DNA of 64,000 nt from Aquibaculum arenosum (GTDB lineage: Bacteria; Pseudomonadota; Alphaproteobacteria; Kiloniellales; DSM-21159), in the NCBI RefSeq assembly GCF_029222965.1, contig NZ_JARHUD010000001.1, positions 1 to 64,000 on the forward strand. The letters are read 5' to 3'. Below, piece by piece: positions 36,733-45,290 of this stretch. A model generated the notes under the pieces. It had not been told where the DNA came from. It was given only the letters and a program-made list of their open reading frames with translations, and did not search any database. The position numbers and the translations under genes were made by a program. Each line of letters opens with the position of its first letter. Position 1 is the stretch's first letter.

Positions 36733-37404
36733 ATGACCGATCCGCACGACATCTTCATGAACACGCTGGTTCCCATGGTGGTCGAGCAGACCAACCGGGG
36801 CGAACGCGCCTATGACATCTATTCGCGCCTGCTGAAGGAGCGGATCATCTTCGTCACCGGGCCGATCCACGACGGCGTGGCGACGCTGGTCTGCGCGCAG
36901 CTGCTCTTCCTGGAATCGGAGAATCCCTCCAAGGATATTTCCATCTACATCAATTCGCCCGGCGGCGTGGTGTCGGCCGGATTGGCGATGTACGACACCA
37001 TGCAGTATGTTCGCCCGGACGTCTCGACCGTCTGCGTCGGTCAGGCCGCTTCGGCAGGCTCGCTGCTGCTCTGCGCTGGCACCAAGGGCAAGCGTTTCAC
37101 CTTGCCTAACTCCAAGATCATGGTGCACCAGCCGTCGGGTGGTTTTCAGGGTCAGGCCAGCGACATCGAGATTCACGCCCGCGAGATCATTGCCGTGCGC
37201 GCCCGGCTCAACCAAATCTATGCGGAGCACTGCGGCCAGGACATCAAGGTCATCGAGGATGCCATGGAGCGTGACCGCTTCATGTCTGCCGAAGACGCAA
37301 AGGAGTTCGGACTGGTTGACGAGGTGGTCACGCGCCGGAGCGATTCCCCCGAAGGCGGCGAGGGTGCCAAGGACGGTGGCGGGTCCGATAAGGCGGGTTC
37401 GTGA
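36733..37404 (+). CDS. clpP: ATP-dependent Clp protease proteolytic subunit
   Basis: A 223-residue serine peptidase that forms the tetradecameric chamber used with ClpX or ClpA. The catalytic triad is visible as Ser107 (GQAASAGS), His132 (MVHQPSGG) and Asp181 (ERDRFMS), spaced exactly as in E. coli ClpP. The conserved INSPGG loop is at 73-78. The C-terminus has a short Gly/Asp-rich tail not needed for the fold. It sits between tig and clpX and ends in a clear terminator, so clpX probably has its own promoter as well. Confidence 0.97.
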   Translation: MTDPHDIFMNTLVPMVVEQTNRGERAYDIYSRLLKERIIFVTGPIHDGVATLVCAQLLFLESENPSKDISIYINSPGGVVSAGLAMYDTMQYVRPDVSTVCVGQAASAGSLLLCAGTKGKRFTLPNSKIMVHQPSGGFQGQASDIEIHAREIIAVRARLNQIYAEHCGQDIKVIEDAMERDRFMSAEDAKEFGLVDEVVTRRSDSPEGGEGAKDGGGSDKAGS

Positions 37405-37460
37405 TCGTTGCCCAGGCCGCCCCTTGCGTCCGGCGCCGTTGAATGAAATTGTCGCGCTCG

Positions 37461-37500
37461 GGAGCCCACCCCGGCCACCCAGAGGTGGGCTGCCCTTTTT
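37461..37500 (+). terminator. Rho-independent terminator after clpP
   Basis: AGCCCACC (37463-37470) pairs with GGTGGGCT (37484-37491) across a 13-base loop, followed by GCCC and a run of five T. It lies 57 bases after the clpP stop and 65 bases before clpX. Confidence 0.75.
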
Positions 37501-37564
37501 GCCGTTGTGTGACAGCTCGGCGTCTGTCTAACATGCTTGCGCTAAGGGACGCGAAGCGAGGATC

Positions 37565-38830
37565 ATGAGTAAGTCTGGCGGAAGCGATTCCAAGAATACC
37601 CTCTATTGCTCCTTCTGCGGAAAGAGCCAGCACGAGGTCCGCAAGCTCATTGCCGGCCCGACGGTCTTTATTTGCGACGAATGCGTCGAACTCTGCATGG
37701 ACATCATCCGTGAGGAGCATAAGACCAGTCTGGTGAAGTCGCGCGATGGGGTGCCCTCACCGGGGGATATCTGCGAGGTTCTTGACGATTACGTCATCGG
37801 TCAGTCCCACGCGAAGCGCGTGCTCTCCGTTGCCGTCCACAACCACTACAAGCGCCTGGCCCACGGCCAGAAGAACAACGACGTCGAATTGGCCAAGTCG
37901 AACATCCTGCTGGTCGGCCCCACGGGCTGCGGCAAGACGCTTCTGGCCCAGACGCTGGCGCGCATTCTCGATGTGCCCTTCACCATGGCCGATGCCACGA
38001 CTCTGACCGAGGCAGGCTATGTGGGCGAGGATGTGGAGAACATCATCCTCAAGCTGCTGCAGTCGGCGGACTACAACGTGGAGCGCGCCCAGCGCGGCAT
38101 CGTCTACATCGATGAGGTCGACAAGATCTCCCGCAAGTCGGACAACCCCTCGATTACCCGGGACGTTTCGGGCGAGGGCGTGCAGCAGGCGCTGCTGAAG
38201 ATCATGGAAGGCACTGTTGCCTCCGTGCCGCCGCAGGGCGGGCGCAAGCATCCGCAGCAGGAGTTCCTGCAGGTCGACACCACCAATATCCTCTTCATCT
38301 GTGGCGGCGCCTTTGCCGGCCTGGAGAAGTTGATTGCCAGCCGGGGCAAGACCAAGGCCATCGGATTCGGTGCCGAGGTGGCGGGTCCGGACGAACGTCA
38401 GGCGGGTGAGATTCTGCGCGGCGTGGAGCCGGAAGATCTGCTCAAGTTCGGTCTGATCCCGGAGTTCGTCGGCCGCCTGCCGGTGGTTGCGACCCTGGAA
38501 GACCTGGATGATGAAGCGCTGATCGAGATTCTCACTCAGCCGAAGAACGCCCTGGTTAAGCAGTATCAGCGCCTCTTCGAGATGGAAGACATCACGCTGC
38601 AGTTCACCGACGACGCGCTGAAGGCCATCGCCGAGAAGGCGATCAAGCGCAAGACCGGTGCCCGTGGCCTGCGGTCCATCATGGAGAGCATCCTGCTCGA
38701 CCCCATGTTCGATCTGCCCGGACTCGACAGCGTCGAGGAGATAGTCATCAACCGGGAAGTCGTCGAGGGTCGCGGTCAGCCGCTCTACATCTACGCCGAC
38801 CGACGAGGCGACGTCGGCACCAGTGCGTAG
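37565..38830 (+). CDS. clpX: ATP-dependent Clp protease ATP-binding subunit
   Basis: A 421-residue AAA+ unfoldase that feeds substrates to ClpP. The N-terminal zinc-binding domain has Cys15, Cys18, Cys37 and Cys40. The AAA+ core has Walker [11 protein letters not shown], Walker [10 protein letters not shown], the pore-loop GYVGED, the sensor and box residues, and the IGF loop region (AIGFGAEV) that docks on ClpP. Length is typical. It follows clpP by 160 bases with a terminator between, so it may be both read through and independently transcribed. Confidence 0.98.
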   Translation: MSKSGGSDSKNTLYCSFCGKSQHEVRKLIAGPTVFICDECVELCMDIIREEHKTSLVKSRDGVPSPGDICEVLDDYVIGQSHAKRVLSVAVHNHYKRLAHGQKNNDVELAKSNILLVGPTGCGKTLLAQTLARILDVPFTMADATTLTEAGYVGEDVENIILKLLQSADYNVERAQRGIVYIDEVDKISRKSDNPSITRDVSGEGVQQALLKIMEGTVASVPPQGGRKHPQQEFLQVDTTNILFICGGAFAGLEKLIASRGKTKAIGFGAEVAGPDERQAGEILRGVEPEDLLKFGLIPEFVGRLPVVATLEDLDDEALIEILTQPKNALVKQYQRLFEMEDITLQFTDDALKAIAEKAIKRKTGARGLRSIMESILLDPMFDLPGLDSVEEIVINREVVEGRGQPLYIYADRRGDVGTSA

Positions 38831-38882
38831 CGCCAATTGCGCCGTCGCCGGGCTTTTTCCGATTCACGACGTGTCCTGGTCG

Positions 38883-38947
38883 CGCGGAGGAGGGGAGTAC
38901 CCCATCTCCGCGTGCGGCCGGGGCAGTTTGCGCATGGGGGCCATGCG
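38883..38947 (+). other. Two hairpins in the clpX-lon intergenic region
   Basis: The first has a seven-pair stem CGCGGAG/CTCCGCG (38883-38889, 38906-38912), an inner GGGG/CCCC stem and an AGTA loop. The second is CGCATGG/CCATGCG (38931-38947) with a three-base loop. Neither is followed by a T-run. They lie in the 267-base gap between clpX and lon, which has no convincing gene. They may form part of the lon leader or block read-through from clpX; function is not established. Confidence 0.5.
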
Positions 38948-38975
38948 TCACCCATTATCCCCTTTGTACCCAGAC

Positions 38976-39004
38976 CTTGAAGAGTGTCCCGGTGCAGCCA
39001 ATTT
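38976..39004 (+). promoter_or_regulatory. Possible heat-shock (sigma-32 type) promoter of lon
   Basis: CTTGAAG (38976-38982) matches the sigma-32 -35 element, and GCCAATTT (38997-39004), 14 bases on, is a partial match to the -10 element (CCCCATxT). It is about 95 bases upstream of the lon GTG. Lon is commonly under heat-shock control in proteobacteria; the -10 match is imperfect, so confidence is low. Confidence 0.35.
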
Positions 39005-39097
39005 GACGGTGAGCGCGCGATGCCTCTATGAGGGTCGCGGGCTCACGCAAACCGCGGCGGGCCACCTGGCCGCCGCCGAGCGGCAAGAGGAATTATC

Positions 39098-41503
39098 GTG
39101 ACAGTAAGCACAGGCAACGTCTTTCCGGTTCTGCCACTGCGGGACATTGTGGTGTTCCCGCACATGATCGTGCCGCTCTTTGTCGGCCGCGAGAAGTCCG
39201 TCAAGGCTCTCGAGGACGTGATGAAGCACGACAAGCAGATTCTGCTGGTCACCCAGAAGGATGCGGCACAGGACGATCCTTCTTCCAACGACATCTACAC
39301 CATCGGCACGGTCGGCACCGTGCTGCAGCTGCTCAAGCTGCCCGACGGCACTGTTAAGGTGCTCGTTGAAGGCGGTCAGCGCGCCGTCATCACCGGTTTC
39401 AGTGACCGGGACGATTTCTTCGAAGCCGAGGCCGAGCTTCTGGACGAGCAGGGGGGCGAGGAGCGCGAACTCGACGCTCTGGCACGCACCGCCGTGTCCC
39501 AGTTCGAGCAGTACATCAAGCTCAACAAGAAGATTCCGCCGGAAGTGCTGGTCTCTATCAACCAGATCGAGATCCCAGGTAAGTTGGCGGACACCATCGC
39601 CTCGCACCTCTCCCTGAAGATCCCAGAGAAGCAGGAACTGCTCGAGACCGTTTCGGTCAGCGAGCGGCTGGAGAAGGTCTATGGCTTCATGGAAGCCGAG
39701 ATCGGCGTGCTTCAGGTGGAAAAGCGCATCCGCAACCGCGTGAAGCGGCAGATGGAGAAGACGCAGCGCGAGTACTATCTCAACGAACAGCTCAAGGCGA
39801 TCCAGAAGGAGCTGGGCGAGGGCGAGGACGGCAAGGACGAGCTGGCCGAACTCGAGGAGAAGATCCGCAAGACCCGTCTCAGCAAGGAAGCGCGCGAGAA
39901 GGCCCAGGCCGAGTTCAAGAAGCTGCGCAACATGAGCCCCATGTCCGCGGAAGCCACCGTGGTGCGCAACTATCTCGACTGGCTGCTCTCGATCCCCTGG
40001 AAGAAGCCGACGCGGGCCAAGATCGACCTGCGGAAGGCGGAGGACATCCTCAACCGGGATCACTACGGCCTGGAAAAGGTCAAAGAGCGCATCCTGGAGT
40101 ATCTTGCCGTCCAACAGCGCATGAAGAAGGTGAAGGGGCCGATCCTCTGCCTCGTCGGCCCGCCGGGCGTGGGCAAGACCTCCCTGGGCAAGTCCATGGC
40201 GGCCTCCACCGGGCGCAATTTCGTGCGCATGAGCCTGGGCGGTGTTCGGGATGAAGCCGAGATGCGCGGCCATCGCCGCACCTACATCGGCTCTATGCCG
40301 GGCAAGATCATCCAGGGCATGAAGCGCGCCAAGTCGTCGAATCCGCTCTTCCTGCTGGACGAGATCGACAAGCTGGGCGCCGACTGGCGGGGTGATCCCT
40401 CATCAGCTCTGCTGGAGATTCTCGACCCCGAGCAGAACGACACCTTCTCCGACCACTACCTGGAGGTCGACTACGATCTCTCCAACGTGATGTTCATCAC
40501 CACGGCCAACACGCTGCGCATGCCGCAGCCGCTGCTGGACCGCATGGAAGTGATCCGCATCCCCGGTTACACCGAGGAGGAGAAGATCGAGATTGCCAAG
40601 CGCCACCTGCTGCCCAAGCAGTTCGAGGCGCACGGCATCAATGCCAAGGAGTGGTCGATCACCGACGAGGCTCTGCGTGACCTCATCCGCTATTACACCC
40701 GCGAAGCCGGTGTGCGGAACCTGGAGCGCGAGCTGGCCGGCCTGATCCGCAAGGCGGTGAAGGAGATCGCTTTGGGCGACTCCAACGCGGTCGAGGTCAC
40801 GCCGGAGAACCTGGACACCTATGCCGGCGTCCGGCGCTACCGCTACGGCCAGGCGGATCAGGAAGATCAGGTCGGTGTCGCCACCGGTCTGGCTTGGACC
40901 GAGGTCGGCGGCGAACTGCTGCAGATCGAGGCCGTCACTTTGCGCGGTAAGGGCAAGGCGGTGACCACCGGCAAGCTCGGCGACGTGATGAAGGAGTCGA
41001 TCCAGGCGGCCGAGTCCTACGTCAAGAGCCGTGCGGTCGACTTCGGCATCAAGCCGACGGTCTTCGAGAAGCGGGACATCCACGTCCACGTGCCCGAGGG
41101 CGCGACTCCCAAGGACGGGCCTTCGGCCGGTATTGCCATGGTCACGGCCATCGTCTCTGTGCTCTCTGGCGTGCCTATCCGCCATGATGTGGCCATGACG
41201 GGGGAGGTGACCCTGCGCGGGCGCGTCCTGCCCATTGGCGGCCTCAAGGAGAAGCTCCTGGCGGCGGTGCGGGCCGGCATCAAGACGGTTCTGATCCCCG
41301 AGGAGAACGAGAAGGACCTCGCGGATGTGCCCGACAGCGTGAAGACCAGCCTGGAGATCGTGCCTTGCGGCACCGTCGACCAGGTGCTGGAGCGCGCGCT
41401 CGCCGGGAAGCTCACCCCCATCGATTGGAGCGAGCCAGAGGAGGTTGATCCTCTGCCCAAGCCGGTGGTGGAGGAGAACCGGGGCGACCGTCTCACCCAT
41501 TAA
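39098..41503 (+). CDS. lon: ATP-dependent protease Lon
   Basis: An 801-residue LonA-type protease. It starts at GTG 39098 with AAGAGGAA just upstream. The N-terminal substrate-recognition domain begins [16 protein letters not shown]. The AAA+ module has [13 protein letters not shown] (Walker A) and [11 protein letters not shown] (Walker B). The protease domain has the Ser-Lys dyad: Ser676 in [10 protein letters not shown] and Lys719 in GGLKEKLL, 43 residues apart as in E. coli. It degrades misfolded and specific regulatory proteins in the cytoplasm. A strong terminator follows the stop. Confidence 0.98.
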   Translation: MTVSTGNVFPVLPLRDIVVFPHMIVPLFVGREKSVKALEDVMKHDKQILLVTQKDAAQDDPSSNDIYTIGTVGTVLQLLKLPDGTVKVLVEGGQRAVITGFSDRDDFFEAEAELLDEQGGEERELDALARTAVSQFEQYIKLNKKIPPEVLVSINQIEIPGKLADTIASHLSLKIPEKQELLETVSVSERLEKVYGFMEAEIGVLQVEKRIRNRVKRQMEKTQREYYLNEQLKAIQKELGEGEDGKDELAELEEKIRKTRLSKEAREKAQAEFKKLRNMSPMSAEATVVRNYLDWLLSIPWKKPTRAKIDLRKAEDILNRDHYGLEKVKERILEYLAVQQRMKKVKGPILCLVGPPGVGKTSLGKSMAASTGRNFVRMSLGGVRDEAEMRGHRRTYIGSMPGKIIQGMKRAKSSNPLFLLDEIDKLGADWRGDPSSALLEILDPEQNDTFSDHYLEVDYDLSNVMFITTANTLRMPQPLLDRMEVIRIPGYTEEEKIEIAKRHLLPKQFEAHGINAKEWSITDEALRDLIRYYTREAGVRNLERELAGLIRKAVKEIALGDSNAVEVTPENLDTYAGVRRYRYGQADQEDQVGVATGLAWTEVGGELLQIEAVTLRGKGKAVTTGKLGDVMKESIQAAESYVKSRAVDFGIKPTVFEKRDIHVHVPEGATPKDGPSAGIAMVTAIVSVLSGVPIRHDVAMTGEVTLRGRVLPIGGLKEKLLAAVRAGIKTVLIPEENEKDLADVPDSVKTSLEIVPCGTVDQVLERALAGKLTPIDWSEPEEVDPLPKPVVEENRGDRLTH

Positions 41504-41510
41504 TGCGGCA

Positions 41511-41546
41511 AGGCCGCGGCGGAAGAATGCGCTCCGCCGCGGCTTT
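41511..41546 (+). terminator. Terminator after lon
   Basis: GCCGCGGCGGA (41513-41523) pairs perfectly with TCCGCCGCGGC (41533-41543) over a nine-base loop, extended by AG/TT outside, and ends in a short T-run. It starts about ten bases after the lon stop codon. Confidence 0.8.
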
Positions 41547-41551
41547 CCGCG

Positions 41552-41580
41552 TTGACGGCGCATAAAAGCGTTGTTTAGAG
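41552..41580 (+). promoter_or_regulatory. Probable sigma-70 promoter of hup
   Basis: TTGACG at 41552-41557 is a strong -35 match; a TTTAGA/TTAGAG -10-like hexamer follows at 41574-41580 with 16-17 bases spacing. It sits between the lon terminator and the hup GTG at 41648, giving a leader of about 60 bases. Confidence 0.5.
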
Positions 41581-41647
41581 TGCGCCACAGTCCGCGCCTC
41601 CGCATTATGAACAGCGTGAGCGTAACCCAGAGAGAGGGGGGTTCAGA

Positions 41648-41920
41648 GTGAACAAGAACGATCTCGTGGCCGCCGTGATGGAAGCGACCGGCCTATCCAA
41701 GAACGACAGCGGCAAGGCCGTCGATGCCGTGTTCGGCACGATCACCGACAGCCTGAAGAAGGGCGACGAGGTTCGCCTTGTCGGCTTCGGCACCTTCCTC
41801 GTGAGCGAGCGTGCGGCTTCCGAGGGGCGCAACCCGCGCACCGGCGAGAAGATGCAGATCCCGGCGTCGAAGCAGCCGAAGTTCAAGGCTGGCAAGAGCC
41901 TGAAGGACGCCGTCAACTGA
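41648..41920 (+). CDS. hup: DNA-binding protein HU
   Basis: A 90-residue histone-like nucleoid protein. It starts at GTG 41648 behind a purine-rich AGAGAGGGGG site. [31 protein letters not shown], and the DNA-wrapping arm [29 protein letters not shown] (split at the Pro) are all canonical. Dimers bend DNA non-specifically. In many alphaproteobacteria this HU gene lies directly after lon, as here. It has its own likely promoter and a terminator. Confidence 0.97.
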   Translation: MNKNDLVAAVMEATGLSKNDSGKAVDAVFGTITDSLKKGDEVRLVGFGTFLVSERAASEGRNPRTGEKMQIPASKQPKFKAGKSLKDAVN

Positions 41921-41945
41921 CGACCTCCTGATCAATGCGTGTCGC

Positions 41946-41979
41946 AACGGCCGGCCTATTTTCCAGGGTCGGCCGTTTG
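41946..41979 (+). terminator. Probable terminator after hup
   Basis: AACGGCCG (41946-41953) pairs perfectly with CGGCCGTT (41970-41977). The T-run is short (TTTGC), so efficiency may be modest. It lies between hup and tRNA-Val. Confidence 0.5.
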
Positions 41980-41990
41980 CGCGCGGATGG

Positions 41991-42066
41991 GGGCGGTTAG
42001 CTCAGCTGGGAGAGCGACTGGTTTACACCCAGTAGGTCGGCGGTTCGATCCCGTCACCGCCCACCA
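41991..42066 (+). tRNA. tRNA-Val (anticodon UAC)
   Basis: A 76-nt tRNA with encoded CCA. The acceptor arm GGGCGGT pairs with ACCGCCC, the anticodon stem ACTGG/CCAGT holds loop TTTACAC (anticodon UAC), and the T arm is CGGCGGTTCGATCCCGTC. It reads GUN codons with U34. It precedes a strong terminator and a small island of hypothetical genes. Confidence 0.97.
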
Positions 42067-42084
42067 GAGATATCCCAGAGATTT

Positions 42085-42120
42085 AAAGGGCTTGGCGCGT
42101 CTCGCCGGGCCCTTTTTTTT
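42085..42120 (+). terminator. Terminator after tRNA-Val
   Basis: AAAGGGC-TT-GGCG (42085-42097) pairs with CGCC-GG-GCCCTTT (42103-42115) through a 13-pair stem including two G-U pairs and a five-base loop, followed by a continuous T-run to 42120. Confidence 0.85.
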
Positions 42121-42142
42121 GGGTGAAGAGCTTGGGGTAACA
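42086..42142 (+). repeat. Left copy of an imperfect direct repeat flanking a small island
   Basis: About 57 bases covering the tRNA-Val terminator and downstream sequence. It is copied, with roughly three-quarters identity by eye, at 43440-43496 (GGGCCCTTT, then GGGTGxAGAxCTTxGGGTAACA). In the right copy the hairpin is degenerate. The two bound about 1.3 kb of low-GC, gene-poor sequence. The stretch 42143-42438 (296 bases) inside it shows no gene. Confidence 0.65.
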
Positions 42143-42438
42143 GCCCGGGGTAACGGCGAACGTCAGGGAAAAGCCCCGCCGGTGAGGGCGAAGCTGTAGT
42201 GGCAGGGTGACTTGCCGCCCAGCATCGTCCCCATCCGTTCGATGTCCGAACAAGGTCGTTGGCAACTAAGGCCGCCACCGCGCTCGATTATTCAACAAAA
42301 GAATTATGTGTAACCGGTGCAGAAGAAGGGACTGCGTGACGGCAGGCCATAGAGTGTTGAGCGCGGCAGCATCGTCCTTCGTGCTATGGGTGAGAGAGTG
42401 GTGGGGCTGCGACGAAGCATTGCGTTCGGTATCGCATT

Positions 42439-42663
42439 ATGGTAGTGGCGTTGGGTATGGGATACCTTGAACATGGCATCGGTGGATTTCTCGGCAGCGC
42501 TCTTCTTGTTGCGCTGATCATCCTGGGATTGGCGTGGATTCTGGTGCCCATCTGGGTGTGGAGTATCCGCGACAACATGAAGAAGCACATCGCCCAGCAG
42601 GAAGAGATTCTGACGGTCCTGTATCGGCAAGAGCAGGCCTTGCGCGATCACCGCAAGACATAA
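42439..42663 (+). CDS. Small hypothetical membrane protein
   Basis: A 74-residue protein beginning at ATG 42439. One or two tightly packed hydrophobic segments (residues 15-42, Gly/Leu/Ile-rich, ending VPIWVWSIRDN) are followed by a charged helix with Gln/Glu (HIAQQEEILTVLYRQEQAL). This would place it in the inner membrane with a cytoplasmic coiled tail. No strong ribosome site is apparent and I recognise no family. It is the first gene of the repeat-bounded island. Confidence 0.4.
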   Translation: MVVALGMGYLEHGIGGFLGSALLVALIILGLAWILVPIWVWSIRDNMKKHIAQQEEILTVLYRQEQALRDHRKT

Positions 42664-42738
42664 TCCAGGCGCTTCCCTTCCTCCCTTTCCGCGGTCGCCA
42701 CCTCAGCATCATAGCTCATCTTAGGGCAATCTAAACGT

Positions 42739-43056
42739 GTGGATCAGGAAGTCCGATCGACCCAAAGGAGATTTAGTGCAAGATTGTTCTCGGGCGCCAA
42801 TCAAGGCGGGAAGGCAATTCTTAAATGTTTTGGCGTGCGCATTACGGTCTATTTAGTCGATGGCAGCTTATCTAAGTGGCATGAGGGGCCAGATATTCTT
42901 CGCCAGTTGGAAAGCCTGCAATCGCGTGGCTTCTCGGGGAAAGAATTGGTCCATGCGCTTTTTACGGATGATTGGGGCACTCCGCCAGTTTCCGTTTGTA
43001 TCTCGGGAACAAAGCCGAGTGGCGCCGCTGGTCAGGTTACTATTCCGTATTATTGA
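42739..43056 (+). CDS. Hypothetical protein of the tRNA-Val island
   Basis: A 105-residue frame starting at GTG 42739. It contains SGANQGGKAILKCFGVRITVYLVDGSLSKWHEGPDIL (beta-rich by look), GKELVHALFTDDWG and a Tyr-Tyr C-terminus; I do not recognise a family. DNA here is clearly less GC-rich than the chromosome around it. The start is weakly supported: the best ribosome site nearby (AAAGGAG, about 42764-42770) is positioned for a GTG in a different frame that soon stops, so this gene may be frameshifted or degrading. Confidence 0.4.
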   Translation: MDQEVRSTQRRFSARLFSGANQGGKAILKCFGVRITVYLVDGSLSKWHEGPDILRQLESLQSRGFSGKELVHALFTDDWGTPPVSVCISGTKPSGAAGQVTIPYY

Positions 43057-43099
43057 TTAACCGATGTAGCATTCTCTGCGGAGAAGGAGAGGGGAAGGC

Positions 43100-43315
43100 A
43101 TGCCTCGAAAAGCGCACTGGAAGGATGATCTGCAGAATCCGCAGTCGCCTGGGAAGTATTCCGTGCCTGGCCTTGGGAGCGTAGTGATAAAGGCGGCCGA
43201 TATCCGCACGGCAGAGATTTACAATGGGGAGTGCTACGTTAATCTTACACACCACTCCTCCCACTCGAACCTTGCGGGGGATTGGTTGTGCGGCAGTTTC
43301 GAGGAAGATGCTTAA
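43100..43315 (+). CDS. Small hypothetical protein of the tRNA-Val island
   Basis: A 71-residue protein starting at ATG 43100 with a good purine-rich site (GGAGAAGGAGAGGGG) upstream. The composition is soluble, with VVIKAADIRTAEIYNGECYVNLTHHSSH in the middle, and no recognised domain. Sequence around it is AT-richer than the flanks. It may be co-transcribed with the preceding gene, 43 bases away. The region 43316-43553 (238 bases) contains the right repeat copy and no clear gene. Confidence 0.45.
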   Translation: MPRKAHWKDDLQNPQSPGKYSVPGLGSVVIKAADIRTAEIYNGECYVNLTHHSSHSNLAGDWLCGSFEEDA

Positions 43316-43439
43316 CGCCTCTCCCGTGATCTAGTTTTCGCGACGTCAGGCCGAGCCTGCGGTGCAAGGGGGCGTTCTATCGGTCGAGGAGCTTAGGAGG
43401 GTAGTGTGGCGGGAGGGGCAGGACGCTTACGATGATCCG

Positions 43440-43496
43440 AAGGCGTGGCGCGTTCTGCTGGGCCCTTTCTTGTTGGGTGCAGATCTTAGGGTAACA
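43440..43496 (+). repeat. Right copy of the imperfect direct repeat flanking the island
   Basis: Degenerate copy of 42086-42142. The core GGGCCCTTTCTTGTTGGGTG and a downstream CTTAGGGTAACA correspond to the left copy with scattered substitutions and one extra base. The hairpin that makes the left copy a terminator no longer pairs well. This could be an attachment-site-like remnant of integration or a simple segment duplication. Confidence 0.65.
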
Positions 43497-43553
43497 TGCT
43501 GTAGTACAATTCTCAGCCTGCCAGTTCCTTACACTCGCGTGTGCTCCCCAACC

Positions 43554-45290
43554 TCAATGAATCTCCGGCTCCGGTGTCGGGGCGCCGGCTTGCAGGAAGT
43601 CGAAGTCGCAGCCCTGGTCGGCCTGGCCGATGTGTTGCTGGAAGAGGGCGCCCCAGCCGCGTTGATAGCGCGGGGCGGGCGGAGTCCAGGCTTCGCGGCG
43701 GCGCTCCATCTCGCGCGCGTCGATGCGCAAGTTCAGGCTGCGCTGGCTGACGTCCACCTCGATCTCGTCGCCGTTGCGCACCAGGGCCAGGGGGCCGCCG
43801 ACCCAGGCTTCCGGCGCCACGTGGAGGATGCAGGCGCCGTAGGAGGTGCCGCTCATGCGCGCATCGGAAATGCGCAGCATGTCGCGCACCCCCTGGCGCA
43901 CCAGCTTGCGCGGGATCGGGAGCATGCCCCACTCCGGCATGCCGGGGCCGCCCTGGGGGCCGGCGTTCTGCAGGATGAGGACGTGGTCGGGCGTGACCTC
44001 CAGCCCCTCGTCCTCCACGGCCTTGGCCATGGCGTCATAGTCCGGGAAGACCAGCGCGGGGCCGCGGTGCGACAGGAGGTCGGCCCGGGCGGCGGCCGGC
44101 TTCATCACGGCGCCGTTGGGCGCCAGATTGCCCGTGAGCACCGCGGTGGCGCCCTCGGCAAAGACGGGGTTGTCGTTGTCGCGGATGACGTCGTTGTTGT
44201 GAACCTCCGCGCCCTGAAGAATTTCCTCCCAACGCTTGTCCGCCACGGTCCGCAGCGAGAGATCAAGATGCGGGCGCAGGCGGCTCATCAGCGCGCGCAG
44301 GCCGCCGGCGTACCAGAAATCCTCCATGAGGTACTGGCCGCTGGGCCGGACGTTGGCCAGCACCGGAACCTTGCGCGAGAGCGCGTCGAAATCCGCGAGG
44401 TCGAGCGCGATGCCGGCGCGCCGGGCGATGGCGATCAGGTGGATGATCACGTTCGTGGAGCCGCCCATGGCGTTGTGCACCACCATGGCGTTCTGCACCG
44501 CTTCCCGCGAGATGATCTGGTCGGGTGTCACGTCCTGCCACACCATCTCGACGATGCGCCGGCCTGAGGCGGTGGCCATGCGCGGGTGGTTGGCGTCGGC
44601 CGCGGGGATCGAGGAGGCGTTCGGCAAGGTGAAGCCCAGGGCCTCGGCCACGGCCATCATCGACGCCGCCGTTCCCATGGTCATGCAGGTGCCGAAGGAG
44701 CGCGCGATGCCGCCTTCGATTTCTTCCCAGTCGGCTTCCGTGATGTTGCCGGCGCGCAGCTCGTCCCAGTACTTCCAGGCATCGGAGCCCGAGCCCAGCA
44801 CCTGACCGCGCCAGTTGCCACGCAGCATCGGCCCGGCGGGAACGAAGAGGCAGGGGAGGCCCATGGAGATGGCGCCCATCAGCAGGCCCGGCGTGGTCTT
44901 GTCGCAGCCGCCCAGCAGGATTGCCCCGTCTATGGGGTGGCTGCGCAGCAACTCCTCCACCTCCATCGCCAGGAAGTTGCGATAGAGCATGGTTGTGGGC
45001 TTCACAAAGGGCTCAGACAGGCTCATCGCCGGCAGTTCCAGCGGGAAGCCGCCGGCCTGCCAGATGCCGCGCTTCACCTCCTCGGCACGGGTGCGCAGAT
45101 GGGCATGGCACTGGTTGATGTCGGACCAGGTGTTGATGATCGCGATCACCGGCTTGCCGGCGAAGTCCGCCCGGTCATAGCCCATCTGCTGCAGCCGGGA
45201 GCGGTGGCCGAAGGCACGCAGGTCCTGCACGCCCAGCCAGCGATGGCTGCGCAGGCTTTCCGGTGAGCGCAAGGGTCGACGGTCCTTCAT
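43554..45290 (-). CDS. IlvD/Edd-family dehydratase, pentonate dehydratase-like
   Basis: A 578-residue enzyme. Three Cys at 61, 129 (GGCDKTTPG) and 202 (FGTCMTMGTA) match the spacing of the [2Fe-2S] ligands in sugar-acid dehydratases such as L-arabinonate dehydratase, which differs from the [4Fe-4S] form. The reaction would convert an aldonate into a 2-keto-3-deoxy acid. It is last in a transporter-catabolism operon and starts immediately after the stop of the TRAP permease gene. An aldonate substrate fits both the aldolase-family enzyme and the TRAP import system in the operon. The exact sugar acid cannot be read from sequence; dihydroxy-acid dehydratase of branched-chain synthesis is less likely. 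Confidence 0.85.
   Translation of the reverse strand: MKDRRPLRSPESLRSHRWLGVQDLRAFGHRSRLQQMGYDRADFAGKPVIAIINTWSDINQCHAHLRTRAEEVKRGIWQAGGFPLELPAMSLSEPFVKPTTMLYRNFLAMEVEELLRSHPIDGAILLGGCDKTTPGLLMGAISMGLPCLFVPAGPMLRGNWRGQVLGSGSDAWKYWDELRAGNITEADWEEIEGGIARSFGTCMTMGTAASMMAVAEALGFTLPNASSIPAADANHPRMATASGRRIVEMVWQDVTPDQIISREAVQNAMVVHNAMGGSTNVIIHLIAIARRAGIALDLADFDALSRKVPVLANVRPSGQYLMEDFWYAGGLRALMSRLRPHLDLSLRTVADKRWEEILQGAEVHNNDVIRDNDNPVFAEGATAVLTGNLAPNGAVMKPAAARADLLSHRGPALVFPDYDAMAKAVEDEGLEVTPDHVLILQNAGPQGGPGMPEWGMLPIPRKLVRQGVRDMLRISDARMSGTSYGACILHVAPEAWVGGPLALVRNGDEIEVDVSQRSLNLRIDAREMERRREAWTPPAPRYQRGWGALFQQHIGQADQGCDFDFLQAGAPTPEPEIH

Noticed and set aside
42086-43496. The island as an insertion sequence or prophage
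   Set aside because: No transposase, integrase or terminal inverted repeats; the direct repeats are imperfect.
43362-44567. Plus-strand open frame opposite the dehydratase
   Set aside because: Antisense to the IlvD/Edd-type coding sequence; begins in the repeat region without a ribosome site.
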